A stretch of DNA of 8,253 nucleotides from an uncultured Collinsella sp. (GCA_902469555.1 CABRDB010000072.1:1-8253); one strand, 5' to 3'. Positions 1 through 5,609 are shown, numbered from the stretch's first letter. The notes: generated by a model not told the origin, from the letters alone. A program made the numbers and translations.

Positions 1-1
1 G

Positions 2-100
2 GAGGGCCTGGACCTTCTCGTCGTGCCCTCCGCCGAGCTCTCCCGCGGCCGCGGCGGCCCGCGCTGCATGAGCATGCCCTTCTGGCGCGAGGACCTCTAA
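2..100 (+). CDS. arcA: Arginine deiminase, C-terminal end (partial)
   Basis: These are the last 32 codons and the TAA stop of a gene that begins before the window. The frame ends in [18 protein letters not shown]. Arginine deiminases end in this way: a Gly/Arg-rich loop followed by G-G-P-R-C-M-S-M-P, in which the Cys is the catalytic nucleophile that forms the thiouronium intermediate. The enzyme hydrolyses L-arginine to citrulline and ammonia in the cytoplasm, the first step of the ADI pathway. The next gene encodes ornithine carbamoyltransferase and the one after it an ArcD-like antiporter, which fits this identity. Only the C-terminus can be judged here, so the integrity of the rest of the gene is unknown. 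Confidence 0.88.
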   Translation, partial: EGLDLLVVPSAELSRGRGGPRCMSMPFWREDL

Positions 101-112
101 GTCTTTCCGTTT

Positions 113-160
113 CCGGTGCGGTCCCCCTACAACCGCACCGGCTTCGCCCGTTAAACGGGC
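113..160 (+). other. Two tandem stem-loops in the arcA-arcB gap, no T-tract
   Basis: A perfect 9-bp stem (CCGGTGCGG at 113-121 with CCGCACCGG at 133-141, 11-nt loop) is followed five bases later by a perfect 6-bp stem (GCCCGT at 146-151 with ACGGGC at 155-160, loop TAA). Neither is followed by a run of T, so neither looks like a classical rho-independent terminator. They may protect the 3' end of arcA mRNA or mark a processing point between arcA and arcB in a shared transcript. This role is inferred; the pairing is seen directly. Confidence 0.5.
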
Positions 161-192
161 AACACTGATACTTACGTAATTCATTTCTTCGA

Positions 193-197
193 AAGGA
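193..197 (+). promoter_or_regulatory. Ribosome binding site of arcB
   Basis: AAGGA lies eight bases before the ATG at 206, a standard Shine-Dalgarno match and spacing. It supports that ATG as the start. No convincing -35/-10 pair was found in the 105-base gap, which agrees with co-transcription from arcA. Confidence 0.7.
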
Positions 198-205
198 ATC
201 GAACC

Positions 206-1201
206 ATGGGTGTTAACCTCTCCGGCCGTAGCTTCCTCAAACTTCTCGACCTCACCACCGAGGAGATCGAGTACCTGCTCAAGCTCTCCAAGAACTTCAA
301 GGATATGAAGCGCGCTGGCGTTCCGCACCGCTATCTAGAGGGCAAGAATATCGTTCTGCTCTTCCAGAAGACCTCTACTCGTACCCGCTGCGCCTTCGAG
401 GTCGGCGGCATGGATCTGGGTATGGGCGTGACCTACCTCGATCCGGGTTCGTCGCAGATGGGCAAGAAGGAGTCCATCGAGGACACCGCCCGCGTTCTCG
501 GCCGCATGTATGACGGCATCGAGTTCCGTGGCTTTGCCCAGGACGACGTCGAGGAGCTCGCTGCTAAGTCCGGCGTGCCCGTGTGGAACGGCCTGACCAC
601 CGAGTGGCACCCCACCCAGATGCTCGCCGACATCCTGACCGTCCAGGAGAACTTCAACTACGACATCAAGGGCAAGACCCTCGTCTTCATGGGCGACTGC
701 AAGAACAATGTCGCTCGCTCCCTCATGGTCGTCTGCTCCAAGCTCGGCATGAACTTCGTGGCCTGCGGCCCCGAGGAGTGCATGCCCGCTGACGACGTCA
801 TCGAGGCCTGCAAGCCCATCGCCGAGGCTAACGGCTGCACCATCAAGCTGACCACCGACGTCAAGGACGGCGTCACCGGTGCCGACGTTATCTACACCGA
901 CGTGTGGGTCTCCATGGGCGAGCCCGACGAGGTCTGGGCCGAGCGCATCGCTCAGCTCACCCCGTATCGTGTTACCTCCGAGGTCATGGCTATGGCCAAC
1001 CCGGGTGCTATCTTCCTGCACTGCCTGCCCAGCTTCCACGACACCAACACCACCATTGGCGCCGAGAAGTGCGAGCAGTTCGGCATCACCGAGCAGGAGG
1101 TCACCGACGAGGTCTTCGAGAGCCCCGCTTCCAAGGTCTTCGACGAGGCCGAGAACCGCATGCACACCATTAAGGCTGTCATGTACGCCACGCTCAAGTA
1201 A
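206..1201 (+). CDS. arcB: Ornithine carbamoyltransferase, probably the catabolic (ArcB) form
   Basis: This 331-residue cytoplasmic enzyme interconverts ornithine plus carbamoyl phosphate with citrulline plus phosphate. All the family signatures are visible: the carbamoyl-phosphate loop STRTR at residues 57-61, HPTQ at 135-138, the ornithine-binding D-V-W-V-S-M-G at 232-238, and the catalytic HCLP at 272-275. The length is typical for the family (about 310-340). The position directly after arcA and before an ArcD-type antiporter points to the catabolic direction, where citrulline is phosphorolysed to give carbamoyl phosphate for ATP synthesis by carbamate kinase. An anabolic role in arginine synthesis (argF) cannot be excluded from sequence alone, and databases often label such genes argF. 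The start at 206 is supported by AAGGA eight bases upstream. A strong terminator begins 16 bases after the stop. Codon choice is strongly biased to C-ending codons, as expected for a highly expressed gene. Confidence 0.95.
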   Translation: MGVNLSGRSFLKLLDLTTEEIEYLLKLSKNFKDMKRAGVPHRYLEGKNIVLLFQKTSTRTRCAFEVGGMDLGMGVTYLDPGSSQMGKKESIEDTARVLGRMYDGIEFRGFAQDDVEELAAKSGVPVWNGLTTEWHPTQMLADILTVQENFNYDIKGKTLVFMGDCKNNVARSLMVVCSKLGMNFVACGPEECMPADDVIEACKPIAEANGCTIKLTTDVKDGVTGADVIYTDVWVSMGEPDEVWAERIAQLTPYRVTSEVMAMANPGAIFLHCLPSFHDTNTTIGAEKCEQFGITEQEVTDEVFESPASKVFDEAENRMHTIKAVMYATLK

Positions 1202-1216
1202 GAGCATCTAGCATCT

Positions 1217-1254
1217 CGCTCGGGGTGTATTGCTGCACACCCCGAGCGGTTTTA
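1217..1254 (+). terminator. Rho-independent terminator after arcB
   Basis: A perfect 12-bp stem (CGCTCGGGGTGT at 1217-1228 with ACACCCCGAGCG at 1237-1248) has an 8-nt loop and is followed by GTTTTA. It ends or attenuates transcription between arcB and the antiporter gene. The latter therefore depends on read-through or on its own promoter. Confidence 0.85.
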
Positions 1255-1264
1255 TCTGGTAATA

Positions 1265-1315
1265 ATCTCGCATCAAGCGGCAGGCACGGCACGGAAGAGC
1301 CGCTTCTGGCGAGAT
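1265..1315 (+). promoter_or_regulatory. Two-helix inverted repeat in the leader of the antiporter gene
   Basis: The outer arms ATCTCGC (1265-1271) and GCGAGAT (1309-1315) pair perfectly over 7 bp. The inner arms AAGCGGC (1275-1281) and GCCGCTT (1299-1305) pair perfectly over another 7 bp. A symmetric 3-by-3 internal loop separates them, and the apical loop is 17 nt. No T-tract follows, and the Shine-Dalgarno of the next gene starts 16 bases later. It could be an RNA control or processing element or a DNA operator. The pairing is observed; the function is not known. Confidence 0.5.
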
Positions 1316-1330
1316 CAGTAAATGATTTAT

Positions 1331-1339
1331 GAAGGGGGG
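1331..1339 (+). promoter_or_regulatory. Ribosome binding site that sets the antiporter start
   Basis: GAAGGGGGG lies nine bases before the ATG at 1349. Two earlier in-frame ATGs do not fit: the one at 1322 precedes this site, and the one at 1340 abuts it. The site therefore decides for 1349. Confidence 0.7.
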
Positions 1340-1348
1340 ATGAGAACT

Positions 1349-2827
1349 ATGACTGAGACCGCTAAGAAAAAGCGCGGTATGCCTTCATCGTTCACCATTC
1401 TTCTTGCTCTGCTGGCAATTGTCGCAGTGATTACCGTTATCGTCTCCGGCACGTCCGGCGGCGCGGTTACTGCCGCCCGTCTGAGCGATTTCTGCACCGC
1501 CCCGATTAAGGGCTTCGCTGACGCTCTGCCCGTCTGCCTCTTCGTTATGATCCTGGGCGGCTTCCTCGGCATGATGACCGAGACCGGCGCTCTGGACAAC
1601 GGCATCGCCGTTCTGGTGCAGAAGCTTAAGGGCAACGAGATTATGCTCATTCCCGTGCTGATGCTCATCTTCTCCCTCGGTGGTACCACCTATGGTATGT
1701 GCGAGGAGACCGTTCCCTTCTACGCCCTGCTCGCCGCTACCATGATGGCTGCTGGCTTCGACCCCATGGTCGGTGCCGCTACCGTCCTGCTCGGCGCTGG
1801 CTGCGGCTGCCTGGGCTCCACGGTTAACCCGTTCGCCGTCGGCGCTGCCGTCGACGCTCTGACCGGCGTTGGCATTGAGGTCAACCAGTCCATCATCATC
1901 GGCCTCGGTGCCGTCCTGTGGATTGTCACTACCGCTATGTCCATCTTCTTCGTGATGAGCTACGCCAAGAAGGTCAAGGCTGACAAGGGTTCCACCATCC
2001 TGTCGATGCAGGAGCTCAAGGACGCCGAAGAGGCTCACGGCAAGGCTGCTTCCGAGGTCCACAAGGAGGTCAAGCTCACCGGTCGTCAGAAGGGTGTTCT
2101 GATCGCCTTCGCCTTCACCTTCGTCGTCATGATCGTCGGCTTCATTCCGCTGGCCGACCTCAACGAGGGCGTCGCCAACTTCTTCGACGCTGGCGCTGTC
2201 TACGACGCCGACGGTAACGCCGTCGTCCAGGGCTGGTCTGCCCTGATCACCGGCCTGCCCATTGGCCAGTGGTACTTCGACGAGGCTTCCACCTGGTTCT
2301 TCCTCATGGCCGTCCTGATCGGTATCATCGGTGGCCTGTCCGAGAAGCAGATCGTTAACACCTTCATCACCGGCGCTGCCGACATGATGTCCGTTGTTCT
2401 CGTCATCGCCCTCGCTCGTGGTATCTCCGTCCTCATGGCTAACACCGGCCTCGACGTCTTCGTCCTCGACGCTGCCGCCAATGCCCTGGCTGGCCTGTCC
2501 GGCGTGATCTTCGCTCCCATGAGCTTCCTGGTCTACTTCGGCCTGTCCTTCCTGATCCCCTCGACCTCCGGTATGGCCACCGTCTCCATGCCCATCATGG
2601 GACCGCTGGCTGTTAAGCTCGGCTTCTCGCCCGAGGTCATGGTCATGATCTTCTCCGCCGCCATCGGTGTCGTGAACCTGTTCACCCCGACCTCCGGCGC
2701 CATCATGGGCGGTCTCGCCCTGGCCAAGATCGAGTGGACGACCTGGCTCAAGTTTGCCCTTAAGCTCATCGTCGCGCTCTCCGTCGTCTGCGCCATCATC
2801 CTGACCGTCGCCTGCGTGCTGCTCTAA
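1349..2827 (+). CDS. arcD: ArcD/YfcC-family arginine-ornithine antiporter
   Basis: This 492-residue polytopic membrane protein probably exchanges external arginine for internal ornithine. It starts with a short, positively charged cytoplasmic tail (K-K-K-R near residues 6-9) and a first membrane helix at about 14-33. Further long hydrophobic segments fill both halves. Gly-rich re-entrant-type stretches are visible, such as FSLGGTTYGMCEET in the first half and FLIPSTSGMATVSMPIMGP and NLFTPTSGAIMGG in the second, as expected of DcuC-fold (YfcC, PF03606) carriers. A charged stretch near residues 215-245 forms the central cytoplasmic loop. This family includes arginine/ornithine antiporters of ADI operons as well as uncharacterised YfcC proteins, so the substrate is inferred mainly from the arcA-arcB context. 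A terminator and an inverted repeat separate it from arcB, suggesting a different expression level. The start at 1349 is preferred over ATG 1322 because of the GAAGGGGGG site. Confidence 0.82.
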   Translation: MTETAKKKRGMPSSFTILLALLAIVAVITVIVSGTSGGAVTAARLSDFCTAPIKGFADALPVCLFVMILGGFLGMMTETGALDNGIAVLVQKLKGNEIMLIPVLMLIFSLGGTTYGMCEETVPFYALLAATMMAAGFDPMVGAATVLLGAGCGCLGSTVNPFAVGAAVDALTGVGIEVNQSIIIGLGAVLWIVTTAMSIFFVMSYAKKVKADKGSTILSMQELKDAEEAHGKAASEVHKEVKLTGRQKGVLIAFAFTFVVMIVGFIPLADLNEGVANFFDAGAVYDADGNAVVQGWSALITGLPIGQWYFDEASTWFFLMAVLIGIIGGLSEKQIVNTFITGAADMMSVVLVIALARGISVLMANTGLDVFVLDAAANALAGLSGVIFAPMSFLVYFGLSFLIPSTSGMATVSMPIMGPLAVKLGFSPEVMVMIFSAAIGVVNLFTPTSGAIMGGLALAKIEWTTWLKFALKLIVALSVVCAIILTVACVLL

Positions 2828-2892
2828 GTACCCAACGGGTACCCCACGGAAACCTTGACGATCCTGTAAAGGATCACCTGGTCATCGTCTGT

Positions 2893-2913
2893 CCGGTGGG
2901 GTCAACCCACCGG
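2893..2913 (+). repeat. 8-bp hairpin with a competing long-range partner
   Basis: CCGGTGGG (2893-2900) pairs perfectly with CCCACCGG (2906-2913) across a 5-nt loop. The left arm could instead pair with 2841-2850 (ACCCCACGGA against TCCGGTGGGGT at 2892-2902), giving 10 bp with one bulged G. The two structures exclude each other. Confidence 0.5.
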
Positions 2914-2929
2914 TAGACTCCTACCTTTA

Positions 2930-2960
2930 GCCCCCTCCCGTTCCGTGCGCGGGAGGGGGC
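2930..2960 (+). terminator. Probable terminator after arcD
   Basis: GCCCCCTCCCG (2930-2940) pairs perfectly over 11 bp with CGGGAGGGGGC (2950-2960) across a 9-nt loop. The stem is very stable, but only scattered T residues follow (GCTCTCATGTT), so termination may be incomplete. The better terminator core at 3038-3080 may act as a backup. Confidence 0.6.
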
Positions 2961-2968
2961 GCTCTCAT

Positions 2969-2995
2969 GTTGCGCGGTTCTACGAACCGCGCAAC
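2969..2995 (+). repeat. Perfect 12-bp hairpin with a 3-nt loop
   Basis: GTTGCGCGGTTC (2969-2980) and GAACCGCGCAAC (2984-2995) are exact reverse complements separated by TAC. There is no T-tract, so this is not a standard terminator. It stands between two terminator-like structures and has no assigned role. Confidence 0.6.
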
Positions 2996-3015
2996 CAGTC
3001 GACGCTGCGCGCCGC

Positions 3016-3101
3016 CCAGGACGACAATTTGTCATTCAAAAGGCAAGGCATGACCAAAAGGTCTATGCCTTGCCTTTTTTATGCCAACTTGTACGTCCTG
3101 G
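3016..3101. repeat. 86-nt imperfect palindrome containing a terminator core
   Basis: The arms pair from C3016-G3101 inward: 8 bp (3016-3023 with 3094-3101), 4 bp, 3 bp and 3 bp separated by small internal loops, then an 18-bp stem with one bulge (3038-3055 with 3060-3078). This gives about 36 base pairs in all. Simple terminators do not need such long flanking complementarity, so this looks like a miniature inverted-repeat element or a structured RNA. The identity is inferred; the complementarity is seen directly. Confidence 0.6.
3038..3080. terminator. Rho-independent terminator (possibly bidirectional)
   Basis: An 18-bp stem with a single bulged T (AAAAGGCAAGGCATGACC at 3038-3055) closes on an AAAA loop and ends in six T residues (3075-3080). 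On the opposite strand the left arm gives a run of four T, so weak termination in both directions is possible. No gene needs it from the right, so its main use would be to stop transcripts running on from arcD. Confidence 0.8.
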
Positions 3102-3184
3102 ACGTCGCTCGCTGACTTATGCTCAACCTGCGGCGCTGCCATTATTGATGCAAAGGGGTCAGGTTAGTTTGCGCCAAAAAGGGG

Positions 3185-3253
3185 AAGTTGCGGTGGAATA
3201 GTTCCTGTTTGGCCGTCTTGAGGGGTTAAACGGGAACTATTTCACCGCAACTT
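3185..3253. repeat. 30-bp hairpin, candidate dispersed intergenic repeat
   Basis: The arms 3185-3210 and 3228-3253 match over 26 positions with only two differences, and both differences are G-U wobbles at the RNA level. Four more pairs (two of them G-U) extend the stem to 3214/3224, leaving a 9-nt loop. The left arm starts AAGTTGCGGTG and the right arm ends CACCGCAACTT. No T-run follows, so it is not a terminator. It ends about 60 bases before the -10 box of the next gene. It resembles REP-like or MITE-like palindromes, but its copy number cannot be seen from one window. Confidence 0.65.
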
Positions 3254-3315
3254 ATCGATGGCGTGTTTGGTTGGTGCCTGTTGATGGTCTGGGTATCGGG
3301 GAGGGCGGGCTCCGT

Positions 3316-3321
3316 TATAAT
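3316..3321 (+). promoter_or_regulatory. -10 box of the UPF0371 gene
   Basis: A perfect TATAAT stands 39 bases before the ATG at 3361, in a locally GC-rich stretch. No good -35 hexamer lies 16-18 bases upstream, so the promoter may be weak or need an activator. It is the clearest -10 element in the window. Confidence 0.55.
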
Positions 3322-3360
3322 CGCCTAGAACATTAAATGGAAACGGGACGGGAGCCATAC

Positions 3361-4842
3361 ATGCGCCAGGGTTTCGACAACGCGAAGTATATCGAGCTGC
3401 AGGCTGCTCACATTAAGGAGCGCATCTCGCAGTTTGGTGGCAAGCTCTATTTGGAGTTTGGCGGTAAGCTGTTCGATGACTATCATGCGAGCCGCGTGCT
3501 GCCGGGTTTTGAACCGGACAGCAAGTTCCGCATGCTCAAGAGCATCGCCGACGATGTCGAGGTTATCATCGCGATCAACGCGAACCACATCGAGAAAAAC
3601 AAGGCTCGTGGTGACCTCGGCATTACCTATGACGAGGATGTGCTGCGCCTGGTTGACCTGTTTCGCGGCAACGGCTTTGCTGTCGCGGCTGTGGTCATCA
3701 CCCAGTACGCCGGCCAGCCCGCTGCCGATGTGTTCCGCAACCGCCTGAACGCGCTCGGTATTCCCGCCAAGCTGCACTATCCCATCGAGGGGTATCCGCA
3801 CGATGTCGATCTGATCGTGTCCGACGATGGCTACGGCAAGAACGAGTTTGTCGAGACCACCCGACCGCTCGTCGTGGTCACTGCCCCCGGTCCTGGCTCG
3901 GGCAAGCTTGCCACCTGCCTGTCTCAGCTCTATCACGAGCACAAGCATGGCACGGCCGCCGGCTATGCCAAGTTCGAGACCTTCCCTGTCTGGAATCTTC
4001 CTCTGACGCATCCGGTCAATATTGCCTACGAGGCCGCCACGGCTGACCTCGACGACGCCAATATCATCGATTCGTTCCACCTTGAGGCCTACAACAAGAC
4101 CACGGTCAACTACAACCGCGACGTCGAGGCCTTCCCGGTAGTCCGTGCCCTGATGGAAAAGATCCTGGGCAAGAGCCCCTACCAGAGCCCTACGGACATG
4201 GGCGTCAATATGGTCGGCTTTGCCATCACCGATGACGATGCCTGCCGCGACGCTTCCAAGATGGAGATCGTCCGCCGCTACTTTACCGCGGTCGAAAATG
4301 TGCGCCGTACCGGCGTGGGCGATGAGCAAGTCGACCGTCTCAAGATTATTATGAAGAAAGCCGGCATCGATAAGAACTACTCACCGGCGCGCTCGGCAGC
4401 CCTCACCAGGGAGCAGCTGACGGGTGGTCCCGTGGGTGCCATGGTCATGCCCGATGGCTCCGTGGTGACCGGCAAGACTTCCACGCGCCTGGGCGCCGCG
4501 AGCTCGCTCATCATGAATGCACTTAAGCATGTCTCGGGCGTCGACCTTGAGCTCGAGGTCATTAGCGATGAAGCGATCGAGCCCATCAGCAAGCTCAAGA
4601 CGCATTTCCTGGGCAGCAAAAACCCGCGCCTCCACACCGACGAGACGCTTATGGCGCTGTCGATCACCTCGGCCACGAGTGAGACGGCCGCTCGCGTCCT
4701 TTCGGGCCTGGAGCAGCTGCGCGGTTGCGATGCCTTCTTTAGCGTGATTATCTCGCCGACGGACGAGACGGTACTGCGCAAACTGGGTATCAACGTGTGC
4801 TGCGAGCCCAAGTTTGAGCGCCGCGGTTTCTTCCATCGCTAA
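3361..4842 (+). CDS. UPF0371 / DUF1846 family protein, function unknown
   Basis: This 493-residue soluble protein has the UPF0371 hallmark opening G-F-D-x-x-K-Y, followed by KLYLEFGGKLFDDYHASRVLPGF (about residues 28-50). An N-terminal domain of about 330 residues carries a Gly-rich, P-loop-like GPGSGK at 177-182 inside the strand-loop VVVTAPGPGSGKL, then an H-x-x-x-H-G region. A C-terminal domain (from about 340) contains GAMVMPDGSVVTGK and an Ala/Leu-rich helix. The length matches the family (about 490-505). No signal peptide or membrane segment is seen. The GPGSGK loop suggests nucleotide or phosphate binding, but I know of no settled reaction for the family. ATG 3361 is preferred over ATG 3337 because GGGAG lies six bases before it and because family members begin close to this point. 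It forms its own unit with a -10 box and a terminator. Confidence 0.88.
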   Translation: MRQGFDNAKYIELQAAHIKERISQFGGKLYLEFGGKLFDDYHASRVLPGFEPDSKFRMLKSIADDVEVIIAINANHIEKNKARGDLGITYDEDVLRLVDLFRGNGFAVAAVVITQYAGQPAADVFRNRLNALGIPAKLHYPIEGYPHDVDLIVSDDGYGKNEFVETTRPLVVVTAPGPGSGKLATCLSQLYHEHKHGTAAGYAKFETFPVWNLPLTHPVNIAYEAATADLDDANIIDSFHLEAYNKTTVNYNRDVEAFPVVRALMEKILGKSPYQSPTDMGVNMVGFAITDDDACRDASKMEIVRRYFTAVENVRRTGVGDEQVDRLKIIMKKAGIDKNYSPARSAALTREQLTGGPVGAMVMPDGSVVTGKTSTRLGAASSLIMNALKHVSGVDLELEVISDEAIEPISKLKTHFLGSKNPRLHTDETLMALSITSATSETAARVLSGLEQLRGCDAFFSVIISPTDETVLRKLGINVCCEPKFERRGFFHR

Positions 4843-4876
4843 GTTTGAAGCACCGCGGTAATTGCATTGCATTTTG

Positions 4877-4909
4877 GCCGTATCGGGTTAGCGCCCGGTA
4901 CGGCTTTTT
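4877..4909 (+). terminator. Rho-independent terminator after the UPF0371 gene
   Basis: GCCGTATCGGG (4877-4887) pairs with CCCGGTACGGC (4894-4904) over 11 bp with one wobble and a 6-nt loop, and five T residues follow (4905-4909). It closes the single-gene unit. Confidence 0.88.
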
Positions 4910-4970
4910 GATCAATAAAGCGCCTATTTCGGCGAAAAGTAGCTGTTTACCTGCCTAGAAACAATTTGAG

Positions 4971-5040
4971 CGGTATACAATAACCGTAACTGTTTCATCC
5001 TTAGCGGGATGTCGCATGATGGATATTACCTGCCATCGTG
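4971..5040 (+). promoter_or_regulatory. Possible promoter and structured leader of the winged-helix gene
   Basis: A TACAAT -10 candidate is at 4976-4981; no clear -35 was found. It is flanked by a short dyad, CGGT at 4971-4974 and ACCG at 4983-4986, which could be an operator over the -10. The leader of roughly 110 bases also contains a hairpin, CATGATGG (5015-5022) with CCATCGTG (5033-5040), one wobble. These elements are visible but their use is conjecture. Confidence 0.3.
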
Positions 5041-5098
5041 AGGTGTGTCGGTCGCGCACGGCGCGTTAGATGCTCGTGCTCGGTTTGAGGAGGCTGCT

Positions 5099-5437
5099 AT
5101 GGCGGGCAAGGGTCGTGCGAGTGTCAACGATATGAAGCGTGTCGAGGTGCTGGTATTGATGGAGATCGACCAGCAAACCGAAGACAATGGCGGGCCGTAT
5201 GGTTTCTCGCGCAAAACGCTTGCCGAGCGCGTGGGGGTTTCGCCGTATCGTGCCCGCGCCGCAATCGATCGCTTGGATTCCGAAGGCATGATTGATGTCG
5301 TCTCGCGTTATAGCGACGACGGCGGTCAGCTTGCAAATGGCATTTGCCTCACCGAACGTGGCGAGTGGTATCTTGAGGGCGTCCGTACCGGCATGCTCGT
5401 TCAAGAAATGCTTGAGGACGAGGTTTCTGATCGATAG
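5099..5437 (+). CDS. Small winged-helix DNA-binding protein
   Basis: This 112-residue cytoplasmic protein is probably a transcription regulator. A first helix (about residues 9-26, V-x-V-L-V-L-M-E-I) is followed by a helix-turn-helix at about 36-63 (FSRKTLAERVGVSPYRARAAIDRL), then a wing with the charged turn S-R-Y-S-D-D-G-G-Q at 69-77 and the typical ending LTERGEWYL (84-92). The acidic C-terminal tail may serve dimer formation. The pattern L-A-x-R-x-G-V-S-x-x-x-A-R-x-A-I-x-R-L resembles MarR/GntR-like winged helices, but I cannot assign a named family or a target. The ATG at 5099 is chosen because GAGGAGG (5087-5093) lies five bases before it; an in-frame GTG at 5045 would add 18 residues lacking family-like features. 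It has its own terminator before pyrG, so it is a neighbour rather than an operon partner of pyrG. Confidence 0.75.
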   Translation: MAGKGRASVNDMKRVEVLVLMEIDQQTEDNGGPYGFSRKTLAERVGVSPYRARAAIDRLDSEGMIDVVSRYSDDGGQLANGICLTERGEWYLEGVRTGMLVQEMLEDEVSDR

Positions 5438-5461
5438 CAGCATGTAACCCTTGCCATAGCG

Positions 5462-5494
5462 ACGCCGCCTGGGAAACCGGGCGGCGTTTTGTTT
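5462..5494 (+). terminator. Rho-independent terminator after the winged-helix gene
   Basis: ACGCCGCCTGG (5462-5472) pairs with CCGGGCGGCGT (5477-5487) over 11 bp with one T-G wobble around a GAAA tetraloop, followed by TTTTGTTT. This is a textbook GNRA-capped terminator, 25 bases after the stop codon. Confidence 0.9.
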
Positions 5495-5528
5495 CAAGAT
5501 TGAGAAATGCAATCTCACGCGAGAAAAA

Positions 5529-5560
5529 TTGCGAACGGTCCGCGGCGCGAGTATTACAAT
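5529..5560 (+). promoter_or_regulatory. Candidate pyrG promoter
   Basis: TTGCGA (5529-5534) is followed after 17 bases by TATTAC (5552-5557); TACAAT at 5555-5560 is an alternative -10. It lies between the terminator and the pyrG start, where a promoter is required. No PyrR-type or G-run initiation signal was recognised near the expected start of transcription. Confidence 0.4.
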
Positions 5561-5609
5561 GAAGACCCGTAAGATGTGGATAAACAACTTCTACGGGAAG
5601 CGCAGGTAA

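Larger units (their letters stand above)
2828..3360 (+). other. Gene-free, hairpin-rich region between arcD and the UPF0371 gene
   Basis: About 530 bases with no convincing gene on either strand. From left to right they hold: a 6-bp stem straight after the arcD stop (2828-2842), a 6-bp stem (2860-2875), an 8-bp stem (2893-2913), an 11-bp GC-rich stem (2930-2960), a 12-bp stem with a 3-nt loop (2969-2995), an 86-nt imperfect palindrome with a T-tailed core (3016-3101), a 30-bp hairpin (3185-3253), and finally the -10 box and ribosome binding site of the next gene. The number and quality of inverted repeats are far above what is seen elsewhere in the window. Confidence 0.7.

Noticed and set aside
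163..186. Possible ArgR box or FNR-type site before arcB (contains TTACGTAA and ATTCA)
   Set aside because: Only half-sites match and the spacing does not fit the consensus for either regulator. The 8-bp TTACGTAA palindrome alone is too weak.
335..1207. Long antisense open frame (290 codons) opposite arcB
   Set aside because: It mirrors the codon bias of arcB: the product is a low-complexity Gly/Val/Leu/Asp/His-rich sequence with no recognisable domain, and no ribosome site supports it.
2967..3053. 28-residue plus-strand frame after the arcD terminator
   Set aside because: The apparent ribosome site (AGGGGG) is the right arm of the 2930-2960 stem, and the frame runs through two hairpins. 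The product, rich in Arg, Ser and Thr, is not recognisable.
3032..3142. 36-residue minus-strand frame through the 86-nt palindrome (starts MAAPQVEHKSASD)
   Set aside because: It has an ATG and stop and reads like a plausible tail sequence, but there is no Shine-Dalgarno before it and it crosses a terminator stem. It may be a coding tail carried by a repeat, which copy-number analysis would show.
3325..4329. Antisense open frame of 334 codons opposite the UPF0371 gene
   Set aside because: It is a shadow of a GC-biased gene: repetitive composition, no family features, and the sense frame matches a known family along its full length.
5009..5069. Tiny upstream frames in the winged-helix leader (10 codons from 5009 and 17 codons from 5016)
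   Set aside because: Neither has a convincing ribosome site, and no run of one amino acid suggests a leader-peptide attenuator. The overlap with a hairpin keeps them worth remembering but not worth calling.
5045..5098. GTG start at 5045 for the winged-helix gene
   Set aside because: The ATG at 5099 has a far better ribosome site (GAGGAGG five bases upstream), and the additional residues add no domain.
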